61,510 nucleotides of DNA from Gammaproteobacteria bacterium (GTDB taxonomy: Bacteria > Pseudomonadota > Gammaproteobacteria > JABDBA01). The notes beneath the pieces were generated by a model. The model saw only the letters and a program-made list of their open reading frames with translations, did not search any database and had not been told where the DNA came from. Made by a program: the position numbers and the translations under genes. The stretch is from assembly GCA_013288885.1 (NCBI GenBank), contig JABDBA010000011.1, forward strand, positions 1 through 61,510. Direction: 5' to 3'. Positions 37,266 through 44,747 of this stretch are shown in pieces (within the stretch, counting starts at the first letter, position 1; every line of letters starts with the position of its first letter).

Positions 37266-37298
37266 CTTAAGGAAACCTTAAGCTTTCCTCGTTATAAT
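37266..37298 (+). promoter_or_regulatory. PmrA-type box plus perfect -10 element upstream of the 37335 orphan gene
   Basis: CTTAA (37266-37270), GGAAAC, CTTAA (37277-37281), 11 bases, TATAAT (37293-37298). It is the best of the three sites: both half-sites perfect and a consensus -10. It begins 4 bases after the rph stop codon and gives a leader of about 30 bases. The two CTTAA halves are 11 bases apart, one helical turn, the spacing required for PmrA dimers. Confidence 0.8.
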
Positions 37299-37334
37299 AG
37301 ACCCATAATCTACCATTATTGCGAGGAACACCCC

Positions 37335-39374
37335 ATGTTTGCACAACTACTAAAACTGCTGGCTAATGCGCTTACTAGCAAAGATAACACCAAAATAAAA
37401 ACGTTGAGTGATGAAGTACAGCGGGTGCTGAGGCAAAACCAAACCGATGACATAACTAAAGAACTAATTGGTAAGTATGATAAAACTTTCGATGCGACCA
37501 AAGCCGACGAAACCGTTGATATTAATTTATTGATAGAACCAATAACTCTTTCTAGCGATGCTACTGCTAAATCAAAAAAATCCACCGGGAAAACAGCCGC
37601 AGCAAAAGAAGAAAAAACAGACTCTGAACAAAAGCTAACTTTATTGCATCTATTAGTAATCTATTATTTTGCATTAACTGCTACAGATACAAGACGCTTT
37701 AGCTTGATCGGAGCTAGCCCCGCTGATGCAGCAGCTACTATTTTTAATTTAATAAAATCTGTAATTACAAAAGGTGATTCGTTAATAACAAAAACAGAAG
37801 ATCAAACAAAATCTTTATTTTTAAGCACGGTAGTGCCTGCGCATTTATCTAAAACACAACCCCTCGAATTGATACAACTTTTAAGTAGTGCGGGTGCTAG
37901 CAATGAGTGGTTATCAATAGAATTTTTACAAGAATGTATCAATAAAAATGTAATGATTTTTATAGTTAAACTATACGATAAAAAATTAGTCGGCAACCCA
38001 ACTGATAAACAAATCGTATATACTTTAATTAAAATATTAGGAAAAAATTCAGATACAAATCCAAAAAACCTCTCATTTCTGAAAGATAAAATTAAATCCC
38101 TCCCAGTGCAAGAAGACGGCATTGGCGAGGACACCATATTGCATATTACTGCTGGTTTATCAGGTGCAAGTCAATTAATTTCTTACTTATTTACTACGAA
38201 TCACGCAAAACCTTTAACTTTGCAACCTGACGCTACATTACAAGTGCCAGCAAAACACGCAGAACTTTTAACTTTGCACCCTGGCGCTACATTACAAGTA
38301 CCAGCAGAAATTGCCCTCAGCAACCTAGATGTTGCTAATCTAGAAGCATTATTAACTCCTGATTTCTCTAAAGAAGAATCCGAAGCATTAAGCAACAAAC
38401 TCTTCCGAAAAATGCTCGCGATTTTTCCTGCCAAATGGGGAACAGACGAACAGAAAAGCTGCGAAGAAATATACGCCGTGGTTAACAAAAAACTCCCACT
38501 TAATCTAATGGGTCCTAATGCCGTTAGAGTCGTAGATTGGGTTACTGATAACGCTTTTGCCAGACACGTTTTAAATACCAATTACCGCGCAATAAGAGGT
38601 AATGATTCAATTATTGCGCATATGGAAAAAGATCTAACTAAAGCATTTAGCCATCTTGATAATTTAATACTATTAGTACAAATATATAATGATCGCGGTA
38701 TAAAGATAAAAATTCCTGTCGAATTAAAAATAACGCGTGAAAAAGTTTGGGAGTTTATGGCTAAATATCTGCTACCAAATTTTAAAAACAATCAATTACC
38801 TGAAATATATTTAAATGTATTTAAAGTCTTACTGCATCGAATTGATGGTGAATTTAAAAATTTTGAAGACCAACTGACTAAGCTAAATCCTAATTTTCTT
38901 GCCGAAGAAAGTCGTGATTTTATGAATACCTGTGGCGCTAATTCTGATTTTATGAAATATATCGGGAATTTTGTTAAGCAAGAAAAAAAGCCTATCTATA
39001 CAGAAAGATTAAAAGCATATGCCGCAAGACTACAAGCAGGAAGCGAAGCACTTTTAGACGTTTTAAGAAAAGACGCAAAAGCAAATACAGATGACACAAC
39101 CAAAATAGCTGCACTAGATGGCGATTCTCTACCCGGCAGTGTCCCCACTAGCCCTGCTGGAGATCTTGGCAGCCCTACTGCCACATCACCAGATGCAAAA
39201 GGTAGTAGTGAAGACGGAAACGATAGCGGCGTTCAAGCGTTACTGGCCGCAGCAAGGGCAAAGAGATTAGCGGTCACCAGCAGCACCGCCACTGAAGAAA
39301 TAGAAACAGTAGGAGCGGATTCCACTCAGTTGTCTGTACCATTAACTCTCCCAGGGCAAGCACCAGGTAGATAA
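37335..39374 (+). CDS. Large orphan protein, candidate secreted effector (PmrA-box gene), ankyrin-like segment
   Basis: 679 residues, no signal peptide. Mostly helical. A low-complexity Lys/Ala/Ser linker lies at about 77-98. The segment EDTILHITAGLSGASQLISYLF (about 265-286) resembles one ankyrin-type helix pair. It is followed by a perfect-length 18-residue tandem repeat (two units around TLQPDATLQVPA, 38202-38309). The last 75 residues are disordered, with Ser-Pro-rich stretches (SLPGSVPTSPAG), then TEEIE and a small-residue tail ending GQAPGR. This tail pattern fits type IVB secretion substrates. Function is unknown; the effector call rests on the promoter and the composition. Confidence 0.75.
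   Translation: MFAQLLKLLANALTSKDNTKIKTLSDEVQRVLRQNQTDDITKELIGKYDKTFDATKADETVDINLLIEPITLSSDATAKSKKSTGKTAAAKEEKTDSEQKLTLLHLLVIYYFALTATDTRRFSLIGASPADAAATIFNLIKSVITKGDSLITKTEDQTKSLFLSTVVPAHLSKTQPLELIQLLSSAGASNEWLSIEFLQECINKNVMIFIVKLYDKKLVGNPTDKQIVYTLIKILGKNSDTNPKNLSFLKDKIKSLPVQEDGIGEDTILHITAGLSGASQLISYLFTTNHAKPLTLQPDATLQVPAKHAELLTLHPGATLQVPAEIALSNLDVANLEALLTPDFSKEESEALSNKLFRKMLAIFPAKWGTDEQKSCEEIYAVVNKKLPLNLMGPNAVRVVDWVTDNAFARHVLNTNYRAIRGNDSIIAHMEKDLTKAFSHLDNLILLVQIYNDRGIKIKIPVELKITREKVWEFMAKYLLPNFKNNQLPEIYLNVFKVLLHRIDGEFKNFEDQLTKLNPNFLAEESRDFMNTCGANSDFMKYIGNFVKQEKKPIYTERLKAYAARLQAGSEALLDVLRKDAKANTDDTTKIAALDGDSLPGSVPTSPAGDLGSPTATSPDAKGSSEDGNDSGVQALLAAARAKRLAVTSSTATEEIETVGADSTQLSVPLTLPGQAPGR
38202..38309 (+). 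repeat. 54-base tandem duplication inside the 37335 orphan gene
   Basis: Two adjacent in-frame 54-base units (38202-38255 and 38256-38309) encode 18 residues each; both contain LTL, then P-x-ATLQVPA. The copies differ at several bases, mostly changing residues at four positions. The duplication keeps frame, and the gene remains open. Confidence 0.9.
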
Positions 39375-39397
39375 AAATAGTAATTTTCAGTTTTGGT

Positions 39398-39436
39398 TAT
39401 GTCGGCTCCGTCGCTTCACTCCTTGAGCCGACCTAC
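39398..39436. repeat. REP-like TCGGCTC palindrome
   Basis: TATGTCGGCTCCGTCGCTT...CCTTGAGCCGACCTAC: GTCGGCTC pairs with GAGCCGAC. Near-identical to the element at 47393-47432. It lies between the 37335 orphan and the FitA-type antitoxin gene. Read as a dispersed extragenic palindrome. Confidence 0.85.
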
Positions 39437-39488
39437 TCGCTTCGTATTATTCACGTATAATACTTGGTAGTGTTGTTATGTATCGCCT

Positions 39489-39692
39489 TTACGGGTTAAT
39501 GGCATCTAAATCGACGCCGTTTTTTTGGCCGAAATGTTTACGGAATATGTCGCTGATTCGCTCTGGCACTGCAACAGCCTGACTAATGATTCGCCGTGCT
39601 TCTTCCTCCATAGAAACGCCATGATTTGCGGCACGCACTCGCAAACGCTCATAAACGTTATCATTTAATTTTCTTATGCTAAAAGTGGCCAT
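39489..39692 (-). CDS. FitA/VapB-like ribbon-helix-helix antitoxin, no toxin partner seen
   Basis: 67 residues from the ATG preceded by GGGGGAAAG. The N-terminal ribbon MATFSIRKLNDNVYERLRVR and helices HGVSMEEEARRIISQAV are those of Arc/FitA-type antitoxins. The usual toxin (a VapC/FitB PIN-domain protein) would follow directly. Instead the downstream bases reach a REP-like palindrome at 39436 with no PIN open frame. It may be an orphan antitoxin, or regulate an unlinked toxin. A five-codon-longer form from 39707 is less likely. Confidence 0.8.
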   Translation of the reverse strand: MATFSIRKLNDNVYERLRVRAANHGVSMEEEARRIISQAVAVPERISDIFRKHFGQKNGVDLDAINP

Positions 39693-39805
39693 ATTGCTTT
39701 CCCCCATTTACCCCATTTCTTAGTATATAATAGCAAACGATGGCAATACCGTCATGTACTATCACTATTCACCAAACCATTTTGAAAAAAACAGGCCCTT
39801 ACCCC

Positions 39806-40636
39806 ATGACTACCGAATCCAAAATCGAAAAAAAATTATTGCATTACACCGGCAAAGCCATTGCCGCTTATAATATGATCCAAAAAGGTGATCGTATTAT
39901 GGTTTGCCTTTCGGGCGGTAAAGATTCATTTACCCTGTTGACGATATTGCGTTTATTGCAAATGCGTACTAACAATAAATTTGAAATCTTGGCATTCACT
40001 TTAGATCAAGCGCAACCGGGTTGGGATGATAGTAAATTGCGTGCGTGGCTAGAAGCTAAAAAAATTAAGTTTGAAATTTTAACGCGCGACACTTATTCGA
40101 TCGTCAAAGAAAAAATCCCCGAAGGCCAAACTTATTGCGCACTTTGTTCACGCCTGCGTCGTGGCATTATTTATCGTTATGCCGCTGAACACGGCTATAC
40201 CAAGATCGCTTTAGGTCACCACCGCGATGATTTAATCCGCACTTTATTAATGTCGATCCTTTATAACGGCGAAGTGCGTTCTATGCCGCCTAAATTACTC
40301 AGCGATAACAAACGTCATATTGTGATTCGCCCGCTCGCGCTGTGCCAAGAAAAAGATATCATCGCTTATGCTAAAGAACAGCAGTTTCCCATCATTCCCT
40401 GTAACTTATGTGGCTCGCAAGAAAAATTAATCCGCAAACGCGTAAAAAAACTCATTGACGATCTTGCTGTTGAAAATCCCAAAATTCCTAGCAATATTCT
40501 GCATGCTTTAGGCGACATCAAGTGTAGCCAATTGATGGATCAAAATTTGTGGGATTTTAAAAACCTCGAAGCGCAACGCGAAACAAATACAGAATTAGTA
40601 GAAAAAACCACGATGGCAGAACCATGGATGTTGTAA
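39806..40636 (+). CDS. ttcA: tRNA 2-thiocytidine biosynthesis protein
   Basis: Thiolates cytidine 32 of certain tRNAs, using ATP and a [4Fe-4S] cluster. 276 residues from the ATG at 39806, matching homologues; a start at 39740 adds 22 residues with no conservation expected. PP-loop SGGKDS at 36-41, followed by CALC and CNLC cysteine pairs for the cluster. HHRDD (about residue 141) also fits. No clear ribosome binding site. Divergent from the FitA-type antitoxin gene. Confidence 0.93.
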   Translation: MTTESKIEKKLLHYTGKAIAAYNMIQKGDRIMVCLSGGKDSFTLLTILRLLQMRTNNKFEILAFTLDQAQPGWDDSKLRAWLEAKKIKFEILTRDTYSIVKEKIPEGQTYCALCSRLRRGIIYRYAAEHGYTKIALGHHRDDLIRTLLMSILYNGEVRSMPPKLLSDNKRHIVIRPLALCQEKDIIAYAKEQQFPIIPCNLCGSQEKLIRKRVKKLIDDLAVENPKIPSNILHALGDIKCSQLMDQNLWDFKNLEAQRETNTELVEKTTMAEPWML

Positions 40637-40670
40637 ATCCCCCCTAGCCCCCCTTTTCCAAAGGGGGGAA
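40637..40670. repeat. CCCCCTTTTCC-type palindromic repeat after ttcA
   Basis: ATCCCCCCTAGCCCCCCTTTTCC and AAAGGGGGG directly follow the ttcA stop. Related to the block at 29891-30033 and able to form a CCCCCCTTT/AAAGGGGGG hairpin. It has no U-run, so it is not a textbook terminator on either strand. Confidence 0.65.
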
Positions 40671-40704
40671 CAAGAGTTAACTATTCTAATTCCAGATATA
40701 GTTC

Positions 40705-41670
40705 CTATTTCTCTAAAAACCCGCGTAAATAATCCACCACACGCTGCTCGGACCAATAAATGGGTTTAAACGGCACATTGCCTGCAATAAAACCTAAATG
40801 GCCACCTTTTTCACTAACTTCCATATGTACGCCGGGAGGCAACTCATCGTTTTGCGGAATAACATCGGAGGTCATAAACGGATCATCGCGTCCATGTAAG
40901 ATTAATGTCGGCACGCAGATATTATGTAAATATTGGCGACTGCTAGATTTTTTATAATAATCATTAGCATTAGTAAAACCATGCAATGGCGCGGTTATTT
41001 TTTCATCGAATTGCCAAAAATTATTAAGCTTTCTTACATCTTCTACTGCGAGAATGGTTTGTATCGTTTTTAATTTTTGTTCAACAGCTTCATGTAATGA
41101 ACGCATCAACCACCATTGATAAACACGTGAAAAACCACGATCCATCTGATCAGCAATTTTTGCTAATTCAAACGGCACAGAAATAACAACGGCTGCTGTC
41201 AGCGGATTTTTATCTCCTGTTTCACCTAACCATTTAATAAGCACATTGCCGCCGAGTGAATAACCCACCGCAGCAATCGGAGTATTTGGTTCGCGTTGTC
41301 GAATTTGCTCCACCACATATTGCACATCACCGGTTTCACCGGAATGATAACTGCGCGGCAGACGGTTTGGCGTGCCACTACAACCCCTAAAATGCATAAA
41401 TACGCCGCGCCATCCACAATGGTTAATCGCTTGCAAAATACCTTTAGCATAATGCGACTCGATCGACCCCGCTAAACCATGCAACACCAAAACAATAGGA
41501 CCTGTACCGGCGACAGTCCAATCGAGATGAACAAAATCCCCATCGGGTAATTCCAGACATTCACGTCGCAACGCTATTTCGATACGACGGCGCGCAAATA
41601 CCGACCACGTGGTTTGTAAGTGTGGGTTCGATAACCACCAAGCAGGTTTGAATTTGTTGTTGTTAGACAT
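40705..41670 (-). CDS. YheT-like alpha/beta hydrolase
   Basis: 321 residues. The N-terminal FKPAWWLSNPHLQTTW is the signature of the YheT/ABHD1-3 group. The fold shows HGLAGSIESHY (oxyanion-loop region), the nucleophile elbow GYSLGGN (Ser near residue 145), and a late HGRDDPF with Asp and GGHLGF with the catalytic His. Predicted carboxylesterase of unknown physiological substrate. Monocistronic. Confidence 0.9.
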   Translation of the reverse strand: MSNNNKFKPAWWLSNPHLQTTWSVFARRRIEIALRRECLELPDGDFVHLDWTVAGTGPIVLVLHGLAGSIESHYAKGILQAINHCGWRGVFMHFRGCSGTPNRLPRSYHSGETGDVQYVVEQIRQREPNTPIAAVGYSLGGNVLIKWLGETGDKNPLTAAVVISVPFELAKIADQMDRGFSRVYQWWLMRSLHEAVEQKLKTIQTILAVEDVRKLNNFWQFDEKITAPLHGFTNANDYYKKSSSRQYLHNICVPTLILHGRDDPFMTSDVIPQNDELPPGVHMEVSEKGGHLGFIAGNVPFKPIYWSEQRVVDYLRGFLEK

Positions 41671-41808
41671 AACTACAGTATAGCAGGCAAAAGGGTATAA
41701 ATTTCAATAGCGCTAATTAGATCTGGCTCCTATTTTTGATTTTGAAAGTTTATGTTAAGATGCTTGCGCCAACGTTATCAACTTATTTATTTTTGGAGGA
41801 AAAACTTT

Positions 41809-42519
41809 ATGCAACCCGACGGTACAATTACAATAGAAGATCTGCAAAAAAAATTAGCATTGCTAGAACCATTGAAAAAGCTCACTTTTACTCCAGAACA
41901 AATTCAGCAATTAATACAACAAGGTGCTGTTGCTACCGCTGTTGATATCTTAGAAAAACAACCAAGCTTGCTTAGGATGCTTGATCTTATCGACCAAGCG
42001 CATAAATTTACACTTGAACAACTCCGTTGTTTTAAAGAACGTGGTGCGTTGGTATCACTCGAAGACCTGCAACAAAAAATTAAAGAAATTTTGGGTTCCG
42101 ATGCCAAAGAAGATGCTGATACATTAAAAACTGCGCAGCAATTGCAAACCATTATTGAAAATTTATTCCAGCTCTGGCAGAAACATAAACTTACAAACGC
42201 CACACTGATTCAAACATTAGAGAAAAAAGAATGCCAAACAGCAACTTGGGGCGAAGGCATTCTTAAAAAATTAGATGATTTGATTGATGTCTTAGCAAAC
42301 ATACTCCTGCAAACAAGCTTGCATCACGATGCACAAAGCGATGGCTCAGCACTAAAATTAGGAGCACCACTTGGAAGACAAATGAGTAACAGTTTAAACC
42401 CTGGATCGGTTGCTGATGCATCCAGTTTCCAACCAGAAGAAGAACCGAGAGAAGATGGTTTGCAAGTTGAGGGTGGTAAATCCAAACCTATTCAAACACT
42501 GCATTCTTCGCTAATGTAA
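41809..42519 (+). CDS. Orphan helical protein, candidate secreted effector
   Basis: 236 residues from the ATG at 41809, which has GGAGG 13 bases upstream; a form from 41752 would start inside a likely promoter. No family recognised. Almost entirely alpha-helical and charged up to residue 195, with amphipathic heptad-like runs. A disordered acidic tail follows (EEEPREDG near -20 to -27 from the end, then TLHSSLM). Clustered Glu 10-30 residues from the C-terminus resembles the E-block of Dot/Icm substrates. No PmrA-type box upstream. Its 3' end overlaps convergent pdxA by 32 bases. Confidence 0.6.
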   Translation: MQPDGTITIEDLQKKLALLEPLKKLTFTPEQIQQLIQQGAVATAVDILEKQPSLLRMLDLIDQAHKFTLEQLRCFKERGALVSLEDLQQKIKEILGSDAKEDADTLKTAQQLQTIIENLFQLWQKHKLTNATLIQTLEKKECQTATWGEGILKKLDDLIDVLANILLQTSLHHDAQSDGSALKLGAPLGRQMSNSLNPGSVADASSFQPEEEPREDGLQVEGGKSKPIQTLHSSLM

Positions 42520-43459
42520 TAGCTGCCAACAAACTTCCCATATCAGCTTTGCCTGTGCCTGCCAATTCCAATGCCGTGCCGTGATCAACCGAAGTGCGGA
42601 TAAATGGTAATCCTAACGTCACATTCACGGCACGATCAAAACCCACATGTTTTAATACCGGCAAACCCTGATCATGATACATCGTTAAGACCGCGTCGGC
42701 TTGCGCTAAATTTTTTGGTAGAAATAAAGTATCGGCGGGCAAAGGGCCGATTAAATTCATACCGTGCGATCGCAATTCATTTAACATAGGAATAATAATA
42801 TCAATTTCTTCACGCCCCAGATGACCATTTTCACCGGCATGAGGGTTTAACCCCGCCACTAAGATGCGTGGTTTTTTAATTTTAAAATTATCTTGCAAGC
42901 CTTTTTGCAGCACGATTAACGTTTGTTTTAAACCAGTTTGTGTAATTGCATCCGCCACTTGGCGTAACGGTAAATGTGTAGTGGCCAACGCCACTCGCAA
43001 ATTATCGGCAACCAACAACATTACGACTTTTTTTGTATGTGTTAATTCTGCAAAAAATTCGGTGTGGCCAGAAAAAGGAATGCCTGCATCGTTGATCACG
43101 CCTTTGTGCACTGGCCCAGTGACTAATGCCGAAAATTGTTTTGCTAAACACGTTTGTGCGGCTATGCGCAAGGTTTCGATCACGTATGCTGCATTAGCGG
43201 GATCTAATTTGCCGCAGATACTGGGTTTTGCTAATTTTACCGGTAATATCCATAAATGGCCCGGCTGATGAGTTTGTGCAGCCACAGCAGAGTCATATAG
43301 TGAAATTTTTAAGGGTAGCTTTAATTGTTGTGCGCGTTGTTGTAACAGATCAGGGTCAGCCACCACGACGAGTTGTGAAGAAAATTCCCGTTGTGCGATT
43401 TGCACAACGAGATCAGGGCCAATGCCAGCGGGTTCGCCGGGGGTTAGAACATTAATCAT
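42488..43459 (-). CDS. pdxA: 4-hydroxythreonine-4-phosphate dehydrogenase
   Basis: Pyridoxal phosphate synthesis. 323 residues. [12 protein letters not shown] at the N-terminus, HTEFFAEL with the first metal histidine (about 134), [12 protein letters not shown], and TMYHDQGLP with the third metal histidine. Starts inside the last codons of surA (8-base overlap), so both genes belong to the lptD-surA-pdxA transcript, as in enterics. Confidence 0.95.
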   Translation of the reverse strand: MINVLTPGEPAGIGPDLVVQIAQREFSSQLVVVADPDLLQQRAQQLKLPLKISLYDSAVAAQTHQPGHLWILPVKLAKPSICGKLDPANAAYVIETLRIAAQTCLAKQFSALVTGPVHKGVINDAGIPFSGHTEFFAELTHTKKVVMLLVADNLRVALATTHLPLRQVADAITQTGLKQTLIVLQKGLQDNFKIKKPRILVAGLNPHAGENGHLGREEIDIIIPMLNELRSHGMNLIGPLPADTLFLPKNLAQADAVLTMYHDQGLPVLKHVGFDRAVNVTLGLPFIRTSVDHGTALELAGTGKADMGSLLAAITLAKNAVFE

Positions 43460-44735
43460 TGATTTTCACATACGCTTGCGTGCGTAAACTTTGCAGCCAA
43501 TGTTGTAACGCTTCTTGGAATTTACGCTGATAAATATATTGGCGTGCTTGATTGCGTTCAAAGTCTTTGCTGTCTTGCACATCTCTGCGCCCTAATACTT
43601 GCACAATGTGCCAACCAAATTGCGATTTAAAAGGTTCGCTGATTTCGTTAATTTTTAATTTATTCATTTCTGCTTCAAAAGTCGGGTCTAATACTCCCGG
43701 GCCGACCCAGCCGATATCACCACCTTGGCCTGCACTACCCGGGTCTTGTGAATTTGCCGTTGCTAATGTCGCAAAATCTTCGCCATTCACGATGCTAGTG
43801 CGCAAGCGTTCTAAACGATCGCGGACTTGATCATCGGTTTCAAATTGGCGTGGCTTTAATAAAATATGGCGCGCGTGTGTTTCCTCTGATGTGTGTTGCA
43901 TTACCGTGCCACCATGCATTTCTACCAATTTGATCACGTGAAAACCATTCGGCGCACGAATGGGGCCTGCGACATTACCAGGTTGCATGTGTTGCACTGA
44001 GGCAACAAATAAATCAGGCACATCGGCTGGCTTTAACCAACCTAAATCTTGCGCTTGCACACCTGCTTGGGCTGGCATGGTTTTGGCAAAATTGGGAGTT
44101 GATTCTAATTTTGTTTTTAACATTTGTGCTTGTTGTTGTGCCGCATCCACTTGTTGAGTAGTGGGTGAATCGGGCAGTGACACTAAAATATCTTGGATAT
44201 GATACGAGGTAGGTGCTGTCTGCAAAATTTGACTGCCCGAACTCAACAATAGATCTTTAACTTGTTGATCGGTGACAGTAACTGTCGGTGCTAATTGCCG
44301 TTGTTGCACTTGACTAATCGTCATCTCAGTGCGAATTTCTTGCCGATATTGATCATAACTCACGCCTTGTTGTTGTACGTTATTTTGTAGTTGCGCCAAA
44401 CTAAGACCATTTTTTTGCCCGATATCCGTAATGGCTTTATCTAACTCAGCATCACTCACTTTGATACCCATTTTGTTGGCTATTTGCATTTGTAATTCTA
44501 CGTCGATCATATGTTGCAATACTTTGTCGCGCAATTGCGCATCGGTCAGTGGGGCGCTATTAGGCGGCATTTGTTGGCGCGCCATCGTTATTTGCTGATC
44601 GAGTTGACTTTCTGTAATGACATTGCTGTTGACAACCGCAACAATGCGATCGATCGAGTCAGCTAATACAACGGTTGAACCAAATAGTATTATAAATAAT
44701 AAAGAAATCGTACTTAATATTTTACTGCTTTTCAT
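43452..44735 (-). CDS. surA: Periplasmic chaperone and peptidyl-prolyl isomerase
   Basis: Guides outer-membrane beta-barrels such as LptD across the periplasm. 427 residues. Signal peptide 1-25 ([18 protein letters not shown]). N-terminal SurA chaperone domain ([20 protein letters not shown]). Two parvulin domains: about 175-275 and 285-385 ([13 protein letters not shown]). Begins 12 bases after lptD. Confidence 0.95.
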   Translation of the reverse strand: MKSSKILSTISLLFIILFGSTVVLADSIDRIVAVVNSNVITESQLDQQITMARQQMPPNSAPLTDAQLRDKVLQHMIDVELQMQIANKMGIKVSDAELDKAITDIGQKNGLSLAQLQNNVQQQGVSYDQYRQEIRTEMTISQVQQRQLAPTVTVTDQQVKDLLLSSGSQILQTAPTSYHIQDILVSLPDSPTTQQVDAAQQQAQMLKTKLESTPNFAKTMPAQAGVQAQDLGWLKPADVPDLFVASVQHMQPGNVAGPIRAPNGFHVIKLVEMHGGTVMQHTSEETHARHILLKPRQFETDDQVRDRLERLRTSIVNGEDFATLATANSQDPGSAGQGGDIGWVGPGVLDPTFEAEMNKLKINEISEPFKSQFGWHIVQVLGRRDVQDSKDFERNQARQYIYQRKFQEALQHWLQSLRTQAYVKIND

Positions 44736-44747
44736 ATAAAACCTTCG

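Noticed and set aside
38202..38309. Ankyrin array in the 679-residue orphan
   Set aside because: The 18-residue repeat is too short for a standard 33-residue ankyrin unit; only a single degenerate ankyrin-like segment precedes it.
41701..41808. PmrA-type box before the 41809 orphan
   Set aside because: Only single TTAA-like halves are present, with no pair at 11-base spacing. The same search before 51494 and 61026 also failed.
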